Source: Alviniconcha marisindica
Lineage: Eukaryota; Mollusca; Gastropoda; Provannidae
NCBI GenBank assembly: GCA_018857735.1
Contig: JABMCL010003179.1
Span: forward strand, 152,001-216,000
DNA length: 64,000 bases
Direction: 5' to 3'
Below are positions 45,349-55,566 of the stretch, piece by piece. Under the pieces are notes generated by a model. The model was not told the DNA's origin. It ran no database searches and saw only the letters and a program-made list of their open reading frames with translations. Position numbers and translations under genes: made by a program. The number at the start of each line of letters is the position of its first letter. Positions within the stretch are counted from its first letter, which is position 1.

Positions 45349-45605
45349 TCGTCACCCTGGGGTAGTCGTCAGCTGAAAGGGAGCTGCCGCTGTGCTCGAC
45401 CCCAGAGTGCGTTCGTCTTCTTCGTCTGCCTTCGTCTTCGTCACCCTGGGGTAGTCGTCAGCTGAAAGGGAGCTGCCGCTGTGCCGCTCGACCCCAGAGT
45501 GCGTCTGTCTTCGTCTTCGTATGTCTCCGTCTTCGTCTACCTCCGTATTCGTCCGCCTACGTCTTCGTCTACCTACGTTGTCATCTACCTCCGTCTTCGC
45601 TTGTC
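45349..45605. repeat. 89-bp tandem duplication followed by (CTTCGTCTACCTCCGT)-like repeats
   Basis: GTCACCCTGGGGTAGTCGTC starts at 45351 and again at 45440. The two units differ by a three-base CCG insertion (GTGCTCG/GTGCCGCTCG). Degenerate CTTCGTCT-type repeats follow up to about 45605. Confidence 0.85.
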
Positions 45606-46069
45606 TCTGTGGTAGTACCACGGTGGTATGTATGTTAACGATGCGTGCGGTATTTCACGCGGTACGAGTAAAGGCCGTTGTGTTGTCATGTCTTCCCATA
45701 ACTAACTTCTAAGAGTTTTGATCGTGTGTTTCCACACATTCAGTTTAATCAATTGTATTGACGTTCAATGGTAGTACTGAATAGTTTAAAATTCATTATA
45801 TATTAAAACTGATATATATATATAAGTTAAAGTATATATTTCGTACATGTTATTGTTGTGCAATATATAATGTATAAATTTAGTAGATTTAGAGGAAATA
45901 GTGATAGATATAGATAACCGTATGAAAGCGTGGAATGAGTGTGGGAACAAAGTATATTGTGTGTATTTTCAGTACAAACTTTCGTTTATATAGAAAGAAA
46001 GGAGTCAGAGAGTGAATCAGGGTAAAGTTTGTATTTTGACATAAACACAATAAGTTTTCCTTCTTCTCT

Positions 46070-46072
<3 letters not shown>
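45606..46072. other. no gene recognised, AT-rich
   Basis: No recognisable feature before the (AT)n tract. Confidence 0.35.

Positions 46073-46135
<63 letters not shown>
46073..46135. repeat. (AT)n microsatellite
   Basis: Pure (TA)n of about 62 bp. Confidence 0.95.
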
Positions 46136-46141
<6 letters not shown>

Positions 46142-46251
46142 TTAAATTTTTTTACGTCATTGGCAAAGTGCTTCCCGTTTATTTGTAGGACGTCACATGA
46201 TTCACGTGGTAAAGTGCTTCCAGTTTACTTGTAAGACGTCATCTGAGCGGG

Positions 46252-46715
46252 GAGCGGGGATAGCTCAGTGGTAGAGCGACGCGGGGCTCGTGATCGAAAG
46301 GTCGAAAGGTCTCGGGTTCGAGTCCCGGCAGGAGCGGCGGGAGAATTTTCTTCTCCGAGAGTTAACTTTCTGCGCTGACCCTTATTTCGGTATCTATTCC
46401 ACCCCTATATTACCCCAGTAGCACGTAAAAGATCCCGTCATTCTCTCAAAAGTGCAGTTGGCAGCTCAACACACATACATCCTACGTATGTGGCTTCGAA
46501 TAAGTGACAGTGTAAGCTGGCATATGGTTGTATTGTGTACACAGAACTTGCAACGTGTAAGCAGTTTCACGTGGCACCTGCCATGTAACAACTGAAACAG
46601 CGCTGTAACCACTTCAAAACGCGCTGTGTAAAGCTACAGTCCCTCATTCGGACTAGAGCGCAGAAGCAGAGAATAGCACTGTAGTTGCCATTGTGAAGTT
46701 CAAGCATTTAGGGCT
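46252..46715 (+). mobile_element. full-length tRNA-derived SINE
   Basis: The head is tRNA-like: A box TAGCTCAGTGGTAGAGC (46261-46277) and B box GGTTCGAGTCC (46315-46325), which drive RNA polymerase III transcription. CGAAAGGT is duplicated between the boxes. The body contains CACGTAAAAGATCCCGTCA, ATGGTTGTATTGTGTACACA and GCAGAGAATAGCACTGT at the end. It matches 51293-51740 (opposite strand) and the truncated copy at 5165. TCATCTGAG before and TCATCTCGAG after it could be a target duplication. Confidence 0.85.
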
Positions 46716-46794
46716 CATCTCGAGATGAATAAATAAAATGCTTCCCGTTTACTTGTAAGACGACATATTACTCGCAAAGTGCTTCCCGCTTAAG

Positions 46795-47464
46795 CCCATT
46801 CTTAACTGGGCGAATGTTTGTTCGCCGAACTTTCTTCGAACAGTTCGACGAACTATGATTCGTTTATTAACTGAACTTTTAGTTCGCCGAACATAGTTCG
46901 GACAGTTCGACGAACTTTACTTCGTTCTTAACTGGCTTGTAATGAGATGCAAGCTTCGACCCAAACTTGCGGAAGACGCGCAGCAGACAGCATGATCGAA
47001 AATGTAGGCTAAAGTCAAGTCAATATACTTTAATCATCCCTCACAGGGTAATTCAACTAACTACTATCTCATTCTGGGTCCCAGAGACAAGGCTGCGCCT
47101 CCCACAAGTCAACAAAGTCAACTATCACTATTTTTGTACAAGTCAACAAATTTATTTAAAAAATCACTCCGAAGCGAGTGAAGAACCTAGCGACACCAAC
47201 ATCCATTTTTATCTTTATTTCTTCCTCATCCACAGGAGAACTCTGCTCTCAGCCAATCAGAGGCAATGTTCGTCGAACTGGGCGAATATTCCCAGAATAT
47301 GTTGAGCGAAGCTTTTCGGACCTCGAATACAGCTTCGTCGCAGTTGGACGAATACTCCGAATTATATTCGCGAAGCAAAAGTTCGCCCAATTAAGAACCA
47401 ACTATATTCGCCGAATATTCCCAACTATGTTCGCGAACAAATGTTCGCCCAATTAAGAACGGGC
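46795..47464 (+). mobile_element. 670-bp inverted-repeat element M with palindromic subterminal motifs
   Basis: The left end AGCCCATTCTTAACTGGGCG is the inverse of the right end CGCCCAATTAAGAACGGGCT. The subterminal regions on both sides are packed with 11-bp palindromes of type RTTCGNCGAAY (GTTCGCCGAAC, GTTCGACGAAC, ATTCGCCGAAT). The middle contains CCTGTGAGGGATGATTAAAG (reverse strand) and GTCTCTGGGACCCAGAATGA (reverse strand). It sits in the minisatellite next to TTA on the left and TTT on the right, compatible with a 3-bp target duplication. Other copies: 11597-12170 and 55293-55563. No protein is encoded. Confidence 0.8.
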
Positions 47465-47778
47465 TTTTCTTGTAGGACGCCATCAGACATCAATGGCAAA
47501 CTATGCTTCCCGTTTACTGGCAGGACGTCACTGGCAAAATATGCTTCCCGTTTACTGGCAGGACGTCACTGGCAAAATATGCTTCCCGTTTACTTGTACG
47601 ACGTCATAAGACGTCATTGGCAACATATGCATCCCGTTTACTTGTAGGACGTCATAAGACGTCACTGGCAAAATATGCCATGACTTTTCCCCCTGTAGTT
47701 AAGTGCAAGTGACTGATTTGTAACCTTCAAAGTGGATTGTTTAATCTGTGACTTAGAGATTAAGCTAGTTTTGAAGTA

Positions 47779-47839
47779 GTAAGTAAGTATCTTGATGTTT
47801 TACGCCCAGTCAACCATTACGGTTATATCAGGGCGAGGT
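47779..47839 (-). mobile_element. 61-bp hairpin retroposon S1
   Basis: On the minus strand: CTCGCCCTGATATAACCGTA, ATGGTTGACTGGGCGTAAAA, CATCAAGA and TACTTACTTAC. GTTTTGAAGTA flanks it exactly on both sides (47768-47778, 47840-47850). Confidence 0.85.
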
Positions 47840-48544
47840 GTTTTGAAGTACAAAAGAAAAGAAAAAGTAACTATTCGCAGGTTGGTATTGTTTACAATAG
47901 ACAATTTTAATGATAATTTTATGTGAATGCGACACGGAAGAACTCGAACTCGAAAACTTTATTTTACAAGGATTGTAGTTTAGGTTCAGTCAAAACCCTA
48001 TCTAACAACTAGTCCTTGCTAAGCTGCTGATGAGTAGATATCAAATTACAGGCATTATTTATATACATATAGGCATAGGAAGAATTAGGACCAGCATTTT
48101 GCTGTGAGTGCAAGTCATGTTGGCTGCTCATTCGCTACGGTTCGGCAGTTGTGTTTATTTGAATACACTCAAAAATATTTTGAAAACACGTTTTTATTTT
48201 GTATTTGAATGTGACGTCACTTGGACGGACATAACGATTGGTATCAATGTGTACTAATTACTGGGATTCTCTTTTTGTTTTTAGTGACATCAGAACTAGT
48301 TTTGTAGGGTTTAGATAATCAGTTTCTGCAGACCTACCATTTCATGTGACAGGCTACCCACATTGACCGAGGTTAGCGAAATTCGCTGCATGCGTTGCTT
48401 GGACCAACTGCGCAACGTTTGCAGTGAGCAACCGCAATTTGTGTCCTAAGTCGCATTTAGTCCGCTATACATGATGTAACTTTTATAAATGACAGACTAA
48501 CCTTCACTGAGAAAATGGTCGATATCAAAACACTGACCGGAGGT

Positions 48545-48608
48545 AAGTAAGTGAGTAATTTGGTGTTTTACGCCTAGTCAGCCGTTACGGTTATCTCAGG
48601 GCGTCTGC
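48545..48608 (-). mobile_element. 64-bp hairpin retroposon S1
   Basis: On the minus strand: ACGCCCTGAGATAACCGTAA, CGGCTGACTAGGCGTAAAAC, ACCAAATTACTCACTTACTT. CCGGAGGT flanks it on both sides (48537-48544, 48609-48616). Extending the match outward gives 11 bp with one mismatch. Confidence 0.8.
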
Positions 48609-49261
48609 CCGGAGGTGCAGGAGTACAATGGTGGTCGACTGGCATCGCATTCACAATCGATTTTTATATAAAACAAATTTGCAGAATCGCAATGCAAGAT
48701 AATATAAAATATGTTGATTATCTCTATGAACAACACGCTTTAGAATATCATCAACTTTATTTTCATCATATGTAAAAGAAGAAAGATTCATAACAAAGAA
48801 AACTTTAAACTTCGGCAGCAAGGTGGGGGTGGGGGTCAGCTTAACTAAATTTAATGTGAAGTAGAACAAGCAGACCAGAGCAGACTTGTCGACCTCGGTG
48901 GTTACATTTGTAGTTACATCTTCACGGTACCCGCGTCCGGGGACGAAGTGCGGCGCGGACAGTGACGTAAGAATCGCTGCTTACGTCAACACCTCCATAT
49001 GTCGACATTTCAAACGTCCGCAGCGATCGGCCCCTCCGGGAGTTGCGTAACAACACGCTCGGCCTTCGATCATTCCTTCAGTCCGAGAAACTACACTCCA
49101 GTCGTCTTCTTGCGACCTCTTAGCTCCCCTCTCCCTTTTTTCGTGTAACACCTATTGTTCACAAAAACTGCATAATTAATCATTTCTTGCCGTTTGCTCC
49201 AGCGCCAGTGTCACGTTTAACGATCGAGCTTTGCAGTGTTGCCGGCCATTGAGGGGTCGCG

Positions 49262-49958
49262 TCTATCTTCTCATGACTCTGTCTTCACGGCGCTGTGTTC
49301 CCACGGCTCTTTCTTCCCACAGCTCTGTCTTCCCATGGGTCTATCTTTTCACGGCTCTGTGTTCCCACAGCTCTATTTTTCCACGGCTCTATTTTCCCAC
49401 GACTCTGTGTTCCCACAAATATTCCCACAGCTCTATTCTCCCACAGCTCTAGTTTCCCACATCTCTAGCTTATCATAACTCTATCTTCCCACAGTTCTAT
49501 TCTCCCACAGCTCTATTTTTCGACAGCTTTATTTTCCCACAGTTCTATCTTCTCACAACTCTATCTTCCCACAGCTCTATTTTCCCACGGCTCTGTTTTC
49601 CTACAGCTCTGCCTTCCCTTTACCATAGCTCTATCTTCCCACAGCTCTATTTTCCCACAGCTCTATCTTCCTACAGCTCTATTTTCCCACAGCTCTAGCT
49701 TCTCACAACTCTATCTTCCCACAGCTCTATTTTCCCACAGCTCTGTCTTCCCACATCTCTGTTTTCTCAAAGCTCTATGTTCCCACAGCTCTATTTTCCC
49801 CACAGCTCTATCTTCCCACAGCTCTATTTTCCCACAGCTCTGTCTTTCCACATCTCTATTTTCTCAAAGCTATATCTTCCCACAGCTCTATGTTCCCACG
49901 GCTCTATTTTCCCACGGTTATATTTTCTCGCAGCTCTATCTTCCCACAGCTCTATTTT
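49262..49958. repeat. 16-bp minisatellite, about 43 degenerate copies
   Basis: The unit is CCCACAGCTCTATTTT, with variants in the second half (TCTTC, TTTTC, GTCTTC) and CACAG/CACGG changes. The apparent proteins here translate the array. Confidence 0.95.
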
Positions 49959-50212
49959 AACACTATATCGGTTAATCGACTGGTCGTCTCTTGTATACTC
50001 ACCGTGACACTGTGAGATACGGGTTTTAAGTGCAAGTCACGCACACAATTTATGTGCTTGATTATTAATCATTTTGTCACAGTTACTATCATGTATTATA
50101 GTAACTTTCAGGTAAAATACATGTTACTGTATTTATTAGATAACTGCTGTCGTTTAGTCTTTACGTTTGCCTTCATGTTCTAAATGTTTTGTTTGTTTGT
50201 GTCTTTTCCAAC
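49959..50212. other. no gene recognised
   Basis: AT-rich, unremarkable. Confidence 0.35.
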
Positions 50213-50390
50213 ACAGACACTGTTTTCTGGTTGGTATAATTAAAAGTTATGTTATAGCAACCTCTGACTTGTGACTCTTCATTCATGCTTCCAAAGTGCT
50301 TCCCTCACTCCCCACCCCGCTCCCCTACAAGTCAGCGGTTGCTATAACATAACTTTTATTTACACCAACCTGGAAACAGTGTAGGCTCTC
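50213..50390. repeat. inverted repeat with about 55-bp arms
   Basis: ACACTGTTTTCTGGTTGGTA ... AAAGTTATGTTATAGCAACC ... GACTTG is mirrored at 50329-50386 (CAAGTCAGCGGTTGCTATAA ... CCAACCTGGAAACAGTG). The loop is about 65 bp and C-rich. Possible fold-back element; no coding content. Confidence 0.75.
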
Positions 50391-50479
50391 CCCTGAATCA
50401 GATGTATAGGCAGCAGCTGGACCTAACTGACGACCTGCTACTGCAGGGACACTGGGGGAAGGAGGACGCGGCGAGTACG

Positions 50480-50565
50480 AATACATTTTTGCTTAACGTC
50501 CGCAGAAGCGAGATGGCTTATTAGGGACGGGGACAGGGGGGGAAGAGGACGAATAATGGAGGTGT
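50480..50565 (-). repeat. S2-like fragment
   Basis: TTGCTTAACGTCCGCAGAAG and GGCTTATTAGGGACGGGGAC match the S2 retroposon core on the minus strand, with a shortened tail. Confidence 0.55.
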
Positions 50566-50569
50566 TAAG

Positions 50570-51075
50570 GCGGTGTCCCCTCCCCATTGCGCAGCGACTA
50601 GTGCACTGCGCAACTGCTGTTTCAACTGCCGTGCTGGGCAGAGTCACAAGGACAATGTCCGTTGCACTGCTGTTGAGGAACAACTCGAAGCGAAAGAAGT
50701 CCAACTTTCGCAGCCCAGCTCCACCTCCCTGCTCATGATCTCTTCTGGGCTAACTTGAGGGTCCAGCTCCACCTCCCTCCTCTCAATCTCTTGATCTCGC
50801 CTGGAACCCTGAGGACGCGGCGGGCCCAGCGCACATTTTAACACTTCAGATAATTAGGGCCATAAAACTCCCACCCATTCAAAAGGAAACAGTACAGGCT
50901 CTCCCCTGAATCAGACGCATAGTTAGGCACCCAGGTAACGCGCACACTAAAAGGCGATCTGCTTCTGCATTATTATTATTATTATTATTAAAGAGGACGC
51001 GGCGGGCCCAGCGCGCAAGTTTTAACACTTCAGATAATTAGGGCCATAAAATTCCCACCCAATCAAAAAAAGAGA
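50570..51075. repeat. repeat D copy and 183-bp-spaced direct duplication
   Basis: 50575-50700 matches 12515-12640 inverted. GAGGACGCGGCGGGCCCAGC followed by TTAACACTTCAGATAATTAG and GGGCCATAAAA occurs at 50811-50880 and again at 50994-51065, separated by a unit that also repeats CAGGCTCTCCCCTGAATCAG from 50380. (ATT)n lies at 50971-50989. Confidence 0.75.
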
Positions 51076-51292
51076 AAGGACGACAGGAAAGAAAAGGTTA
51101 AAGGGTCATGGCTAAACAACAGCTAAACGGTGAAAAACTGAGATGTAGAACTAGTACACTTATCTGCTTTGGGTTGAGCTGTGTTGCTTTCGTGTCCAGT
51201 GCTTGGAAGATTTTCACTTCTTGTTTCAGACTGCACTGGGTGTTTTTTGCTTTTGTTTCTTTGTTTTGTTTCCCCATCCTTACAATGTTGTT

Positions 51293-51740
51293 GTTGATCG
51301 CTTTTATATAGCGCTATATTCTCCGCTCTCAAGCAGTCTCACTGCGCTGGCATGTGATTTTACATGAGTGACTAACTTTTTATGGCGCGTTTTTGAATAT
51401 CCACCGAAGTGGTGTACTTACAGCGCTGTTTGTATGTATAAGTGGTGTGCTTACATGGCTGATGCCACGTGAAACTGCTGCCATCTCGGCGCGTTCTGTG
51501 TACACCATACAACCAGGCACCATGTCACCTCACTTCCTGCAAAGCCACATACGTAGGGTGCATGCACTTTTGACAGAATGACCGGGATCTTTTACGTGCT
51601 ACTGCGGTAACACGGAATGAGACTCAGCAGTGAAAGATGACCCTGGAAAAGAAAATTCTCCTGACTTTCCTGCCGGGACTCGAACCCGAGACCTTTCGAT
51701 CACGAGTCCGGCGCTCTAACCACTGAGCTATCCCCGCTCC
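51293..51740 (-). mobile_element. full-length tRNA-derived SINE
   Basis: The minus strand starts with a tRNA-like head: GGAGCGGGGATAGCTCAGTG, then TTAGAGCGCCGGACTCGTGA and TCTCGGGTTCGAGTCCCGGC. The body has GTAAAAGATCCCGGTCATTC, TGGTGCCTGGTTGTATGGTG and GTGTACACAGAACGCGCCGA, ending with AGAGCGGAGAATATAGCGCT. It is less rearranged between its A and B boxes than the 46-kb copy. Confidence 0.85.
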
Positions 51741-51880
51741 CCGGCAGTGTGTTCAGGAACAGCATAAAATACATGGAAATGAACTGATATTGTTTGAAAT
51801 CGCCAAGACGAACAGTGAAACGATGGCTAAATAATGTTGACGTCATTACGATATTAATAATTGGACGTCAAGATTGTAGA

Positions 51881-51939
51881 AGGGGTGGGGGGGGGGGGGG
51901 TTCGGGGGCGGGGGCGGGGGGGGGGGGGGGGGGGGGCGG
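51881..51939 (+). repeat. G-rich tract
   Basis: Long G runs broken by single T or C bases (GGGGGTTCGGGGGCGGGGGC), enough for several stacked G-quadruplexes. A second G run lies at 52258-52276. Confidence 0.85.
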
Positions 51940-52059
51940 TGGATCTAGAAATAGTTACTGATAATAAGAATGACAAAATGCGAGGAATACGTACACACCA
52001 AGAGAACACGGGACAGGACCTGTGTCTTTTCCCGCCTTCTTTTGTATTAACATAATATA

Positions 52060-52590
52060 ATAAATGCAAACACAAAAAGATTCAAAAGAACGCTTATTTA
52101 TTATGACACGGACACACAATATGCAAATGTTCGGGCAAATCCCCTTCGTCAAGCCACAGAACGACACTTAACAGTTAAACGGTTAAAAACGATGAAAAAA
52201 TGAGAAAGAAACTTATCTTCTCTCTCTCTTTTTTTTTTTTTTTCTTTTTTTTTTGATGGGGGGGGGGGGGGGGGGGTGATCTGTTGTCGCTTTTAAGGAA
52301 AATTGTAGGCATGACAATTGACACGTCATTTTCATGCCTACAATCTTCCTATAAACAACAACAGATCAACAACAACAACAACAAAAGAGAGAGAAGTTTC
52401 TTTCTCATTTTTCATCGTTTTTAACCTTTTAATTGTTAAGTGTCGTTTCGTGGCTTGACGAAGGCGATTTCCCCGAAAATTTGCATATGATGTGTCCCTG
52501 TCATAATAAATCAGCGTTCTTTTGAACCAGTTTGTGTTTGGATCTTGTTTTAGAACGTTAGCAGTCATTCTGTTCCAGATTTTTATATAA
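52060..52590. repeat. repeat E as a large fold-back (inverted pair)
   Basis: 52060-52215 (-) and 52385-52590 (+) are inverted copies of the same sequence (TTAAGTGTCGTTTCGTGGCT, GATTTCCCCGAAAATTTGCA). The centre is also palindromic: GATCTGTTGT ... ATTGTAGGCATGA / TCATGCCTACAAT ... ACAACAGATC. The whole could form a stem of about 250 bp, apart from a T-rich and G-rich asymmetric insertion at 52230-52276. Confidence 0.75.
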
Positions 52591-53394
52591 ATGGGTCATT
52601 CTCCTGAAAACTGGACCAAAGAGTGTGTGCCGCTTTCCCGATGAAATAAAAATTTAACTAAAACATGAAACTTTTTAAACTACCGCTATATTTCTGATGT
52701 AATGTGTTTGGAGAAATAAGGGAAATGCCACAATGGGTAAATGCATCATTATTTCTTGCGCTGTGAGCCTTTTTTTTTTTAAATCGCGACATTTTCATGG
52801 CCGCCATTTGTGACATGGCTTTGGAAGGTTAGCTGATCGCAGGTATTTCCTTGGAATCGTTCATGATGGAATACAAAACAGGTTTCATGAGAAAAAAGGA
52901 GGCCAGTTCTTACATACAAATGGTATTTATTGTGTGTTGCTTGCTATTAACAGCTCCAAACAAAGGAAAGATAATCAGTGTCTCGCACGTTACCGATGGT
53001 GTCTTCTGAGTGTGTATCACGATATTGTGACTTGTTCACAACGGAAACTAAAGAACTTTCTTTTTTCGTCAGCGTGGTAGATGGCCACATTTTACCTTAT
53101 TTTTAATGCTTGTTTGATGACATGAGAGTAGATACGAAATAAATTACAGTCATTTCTTCAGGGGTGGTTGACGTGGTGTCTTACAATGGTGAAACCGTGC
53201 GAGCACACAAAATAATTATTTCTGCTTGTACCATTGACTTTCGACCTTACCCTAACGTACCAGTCCACACCAGCTGACTTGCGGCAGCAACGTTTGACCT
53301 TGTTGCGCTGTGTGTGGTGTATTATTTTACTGGAAAAGGGAAAGCACTGTGGTGTCTTCAGGGGTGAGGGATGTAACGCTCGTGACATATACTT
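52591..53394. other. no gene recognised
   Basis: Contains T10 at 52771-52780; otherwise unremarkable. Confidence 0.35.
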
Positions 53395-53770
53395 GTTCCC
53401 TGAGTGTTTGTTGCAACCTTTTGTAACCAAACTTGGTATTGTGGTGCACCACCATGAGCCGGAATGTCATGCGAAAAATGGGATTCTATTTCAAGGTCAA
53501 GGTCACAGTGTGGGCTTATATAATCAAAATATGACCATTTCTACTGTATCTTTTATTAGTTCTAAACCAGTGAGTCTTTTGCAACCAAACTCAATTTGAG
53601 TGTAGATCATCATAAGCAAAGAAGTGTCCAGTGAAAATATTGGATTGCTATGTTGTCACAGCCAAGGTTAAAAGTTTCAGTTAATGTTAGTTTGGATGAT
53701 ATCTTATGCATCGCTGAACCATTTGTAACCAATTAAGAACCAACTGGGTTGAGGCACAGGCCACGTCAGT
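53395..53770 (+). repeat. degenerate tandem repeat with TCAAGGTCAAGGTCA motif
   Basis: Three diverged units begin TTTTGTAACCAAACTTGG (53408), TTTTGCAACCAAACTCAA (53577) and TTTGTAACCAATTAAG (53719). The first contains TCAAGGTCAAGGTCACAG, two overlapping TCAAGGTCA sites at 53491-53505. This is the consensus half-site for monomeric nuclear receptors (NR5A/ERR type). Repeats with this motif are, as I recall, widespread in mollusc and other marine invertebrate genomes. Confidence 0.6.
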
Positions 53771-54952
53771 GCAATGGTCAGCGTCATTAAACCAGAACGG
53801 TCCTAGATGAAAATACTATGTTTTCTTGTGACAACATCAGCGCATGTACAAGCATTGTTGATGGTTTATTGGTGGTAGGCTGAACGTGCAGCTTATCGAA
53901 TAAATTTGTTCCAGTTCATCTGGAAATAAACTAAATACTAACAGCAATGAGCAGGACGTGATCAGAGTGCTTCATACAATAGCAGCACTCCGAAATCGAG
54001 TCCTCCGACATTACGAGACATAGGTTTCTAAACGTAGTTCTGGAAGGTGAGGCCGGTGGGAGTCGATGTTGCGCGTAAACACGAACGTAAAGCACCGATT
54101 TATTGATGGTGTCCGTTCACTCCCGACTGGGCGGATTGTAACACACACAGCACAAGGGCGTATATATGAAAAGAAGGACCAGACACCACTTCCTTCAGGT
54201 TACATGTTTCTTTACTTCCCATAACCTAAAATTCATACACAACCGCAGCATCAGCCCCACTCTATTAGCAGAACCCACTGCACTCCCTAACTTGGACAAA
54301 AAGTTCCAGTGACAGGTAGGTAGCTAGGTGGTGTCCGCGTCCATGCCGAGACAAGTCTGACCACCCGCTCCCCCTGTACACTATCTTATTCTAGCCACAC
54401 CCGACGAAACAAGTCCTGCTGTCACGTGGCACCTGCCTCGCCCGCTCCATATACGGTAATAGTCAACAGATCACGGGAAAGGAAACGGCAAATGTCCACC
54501 TCCTCGCAGTTCCACTCTCTCCTTGCTCCATATATGGTAATGATCGACAGGCCATTGAGAGAGATAGTCGAAATGTCCAGTCTCGCAGTCCCGCTCTGTA
54601 TGTAATCAGCCGGGTTGTAGGGCAAGTTTAGTTGCTGACACACGGCGTGTTGGAGACAGAATCCAGTTGATCACTCAGCGTAAACAGCACCGATCAAGTC
54701 AGCCACCGGCACGCTTGGATGACAGCAGGCTTTTGTGTCCAGATGCGGCTCCTGTTTGTCCCAGCCTGACGTAATCGGCGGGATGGCCACCGCGGTGTCC
54801 ATCCCGCCGATGCAAAATAGCGAGAGAAAACGACTCGGCAGTACTTAGTCCATGAAAGTTTTCGATAATAGTCGAACCCGACGCCTTATTGTGTTACAGG
54901 ATTCACGACAACCAAGTTTAGAGCAACGTTGTGGGGAGACCTGGAGAATTCC
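53771..54952. other. no gene recognised; 91-bp tandem duplication
   Basis: GCTCCATATACGGTAATAGT at 54444 and GCTCCATATATGGTAATGAT at 54535 start two diverged copies of a roughly 91-bp unit ending near 54600. Nothing else recognised. Confidence 0.4.
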
Positions 54953-54961
54953 GATCACATG

Positions 54962-55029
54962 GTCGCCCAGATATAACCGTACTGGTTGACTGTGTGGACG
55001 TAAAATACCAAGTTACTTACTTACTTACT
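54962..55029 (+). mobile_element. 68-bp hairpin retroposon S1
   Basis: GTCGCCCAGATATAACCGTA, CTGGTTGACTGTGTGGACGT, AAAATACCAAG and (TTAC)4. GATCACATG flanks it exactly (54953-54961, 55030-55038). Its GTGGACGT is intermediate between S1 (GGGCGT) and S2 (GTGGACGT). Confidence 0.85.
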
Positions 55030-55292
55030 GATCACATGATCAGTAGCGTGGGCGATGACGTAAAAGCTAGCTTGCAAAATGCGCCATTTTCTAAAAGTCG
55101 AATAAGTCGAAAAACATCCCCGCGCCACAATGGAGGCGCGGCGCTTCACTACAGATGAAGCGGTTCGTTTTATTTGGACATTCTGGGCAATGGAGCTAAA
55201 AGCGATGAAGCAAACATTTGTCTATATTATTTAAAGGAACTAGCCCAAGCAGGTTAGGCTAAAAAATAACTGGCATGAATTTTCATTATTTT

Positions 55293-55563
55293 AATCCCGT
55301 TCTTAATTGGGCGAAAATTTGTTCGTGAACATAGTTGGGAGTATTCGGCGAATATAGCTGGTTTTTAATTGTGCGAACTTTTGCTTCGCGAATATCGTTC
55401 GGAGTATTCGCCCAACTGCGACGAAGCTATATTCGGGGTCCAAAAAGCTTCGCTCAACCTGTTCTGGGAACATTCGCCCTATTCGACGAACATTGCCTCT
55501 GACTGGCTGAGAGCAGAGCTCTCCTGTGGAGGAGAAATAAAAAATTAAAAAAATGGATGACGG
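55293..55563 (-). mobile_element. element M, truncated copy
   Basis: CCCGTTCTTAATTGGGCGAA, TTCGGCGAATATAGC, AACTGCGACGAAGCTATATT and GACTGGCTGAGAGCAGAGCT match the right arm of element M (46795-47464), inverted. The copy breaks off near 55563, where repeat C begins. Confidence 0.8.
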
Positions 55564-55566
55564 TGT

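Larger units (their letters stand above)
46150..47690. repeat. minisatellite GCTTCCCGTTTACTTGTAGG split by two insertions
   Basis: Units of 35-60 bp containing AAATATGCTTCCCGTTTACT plus TGTAGGACGTCAC occur at 46160-46245, 46735-46795 and 47465-47690. The gaps are filled by a SINE (46252-46715) and by element M (46795-47464). The array therefore predates both insertions. Confidence 0.8.
47691..49250. other. no gene recognised; contains two S1 retroposons
   Basis: Outside the S1 copies at 47779 and 48545 no protein or repeat was recognised. Confidence 0.35.

Noticed and set aside
46254..46330. tRNA gene
   Set aside because: A and B boxes are present, but the anticodon arm is disrupted by a CGAAAGGT duplication and the sequence continues into a SINE body with a second copy at 51293, so it is a SINE head.
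51660..51740. tRNA gene on the minus strand
   Set aside because: Part of the SINE; the anticodon stem is mismatched and no mature tRNA 3' end follows.
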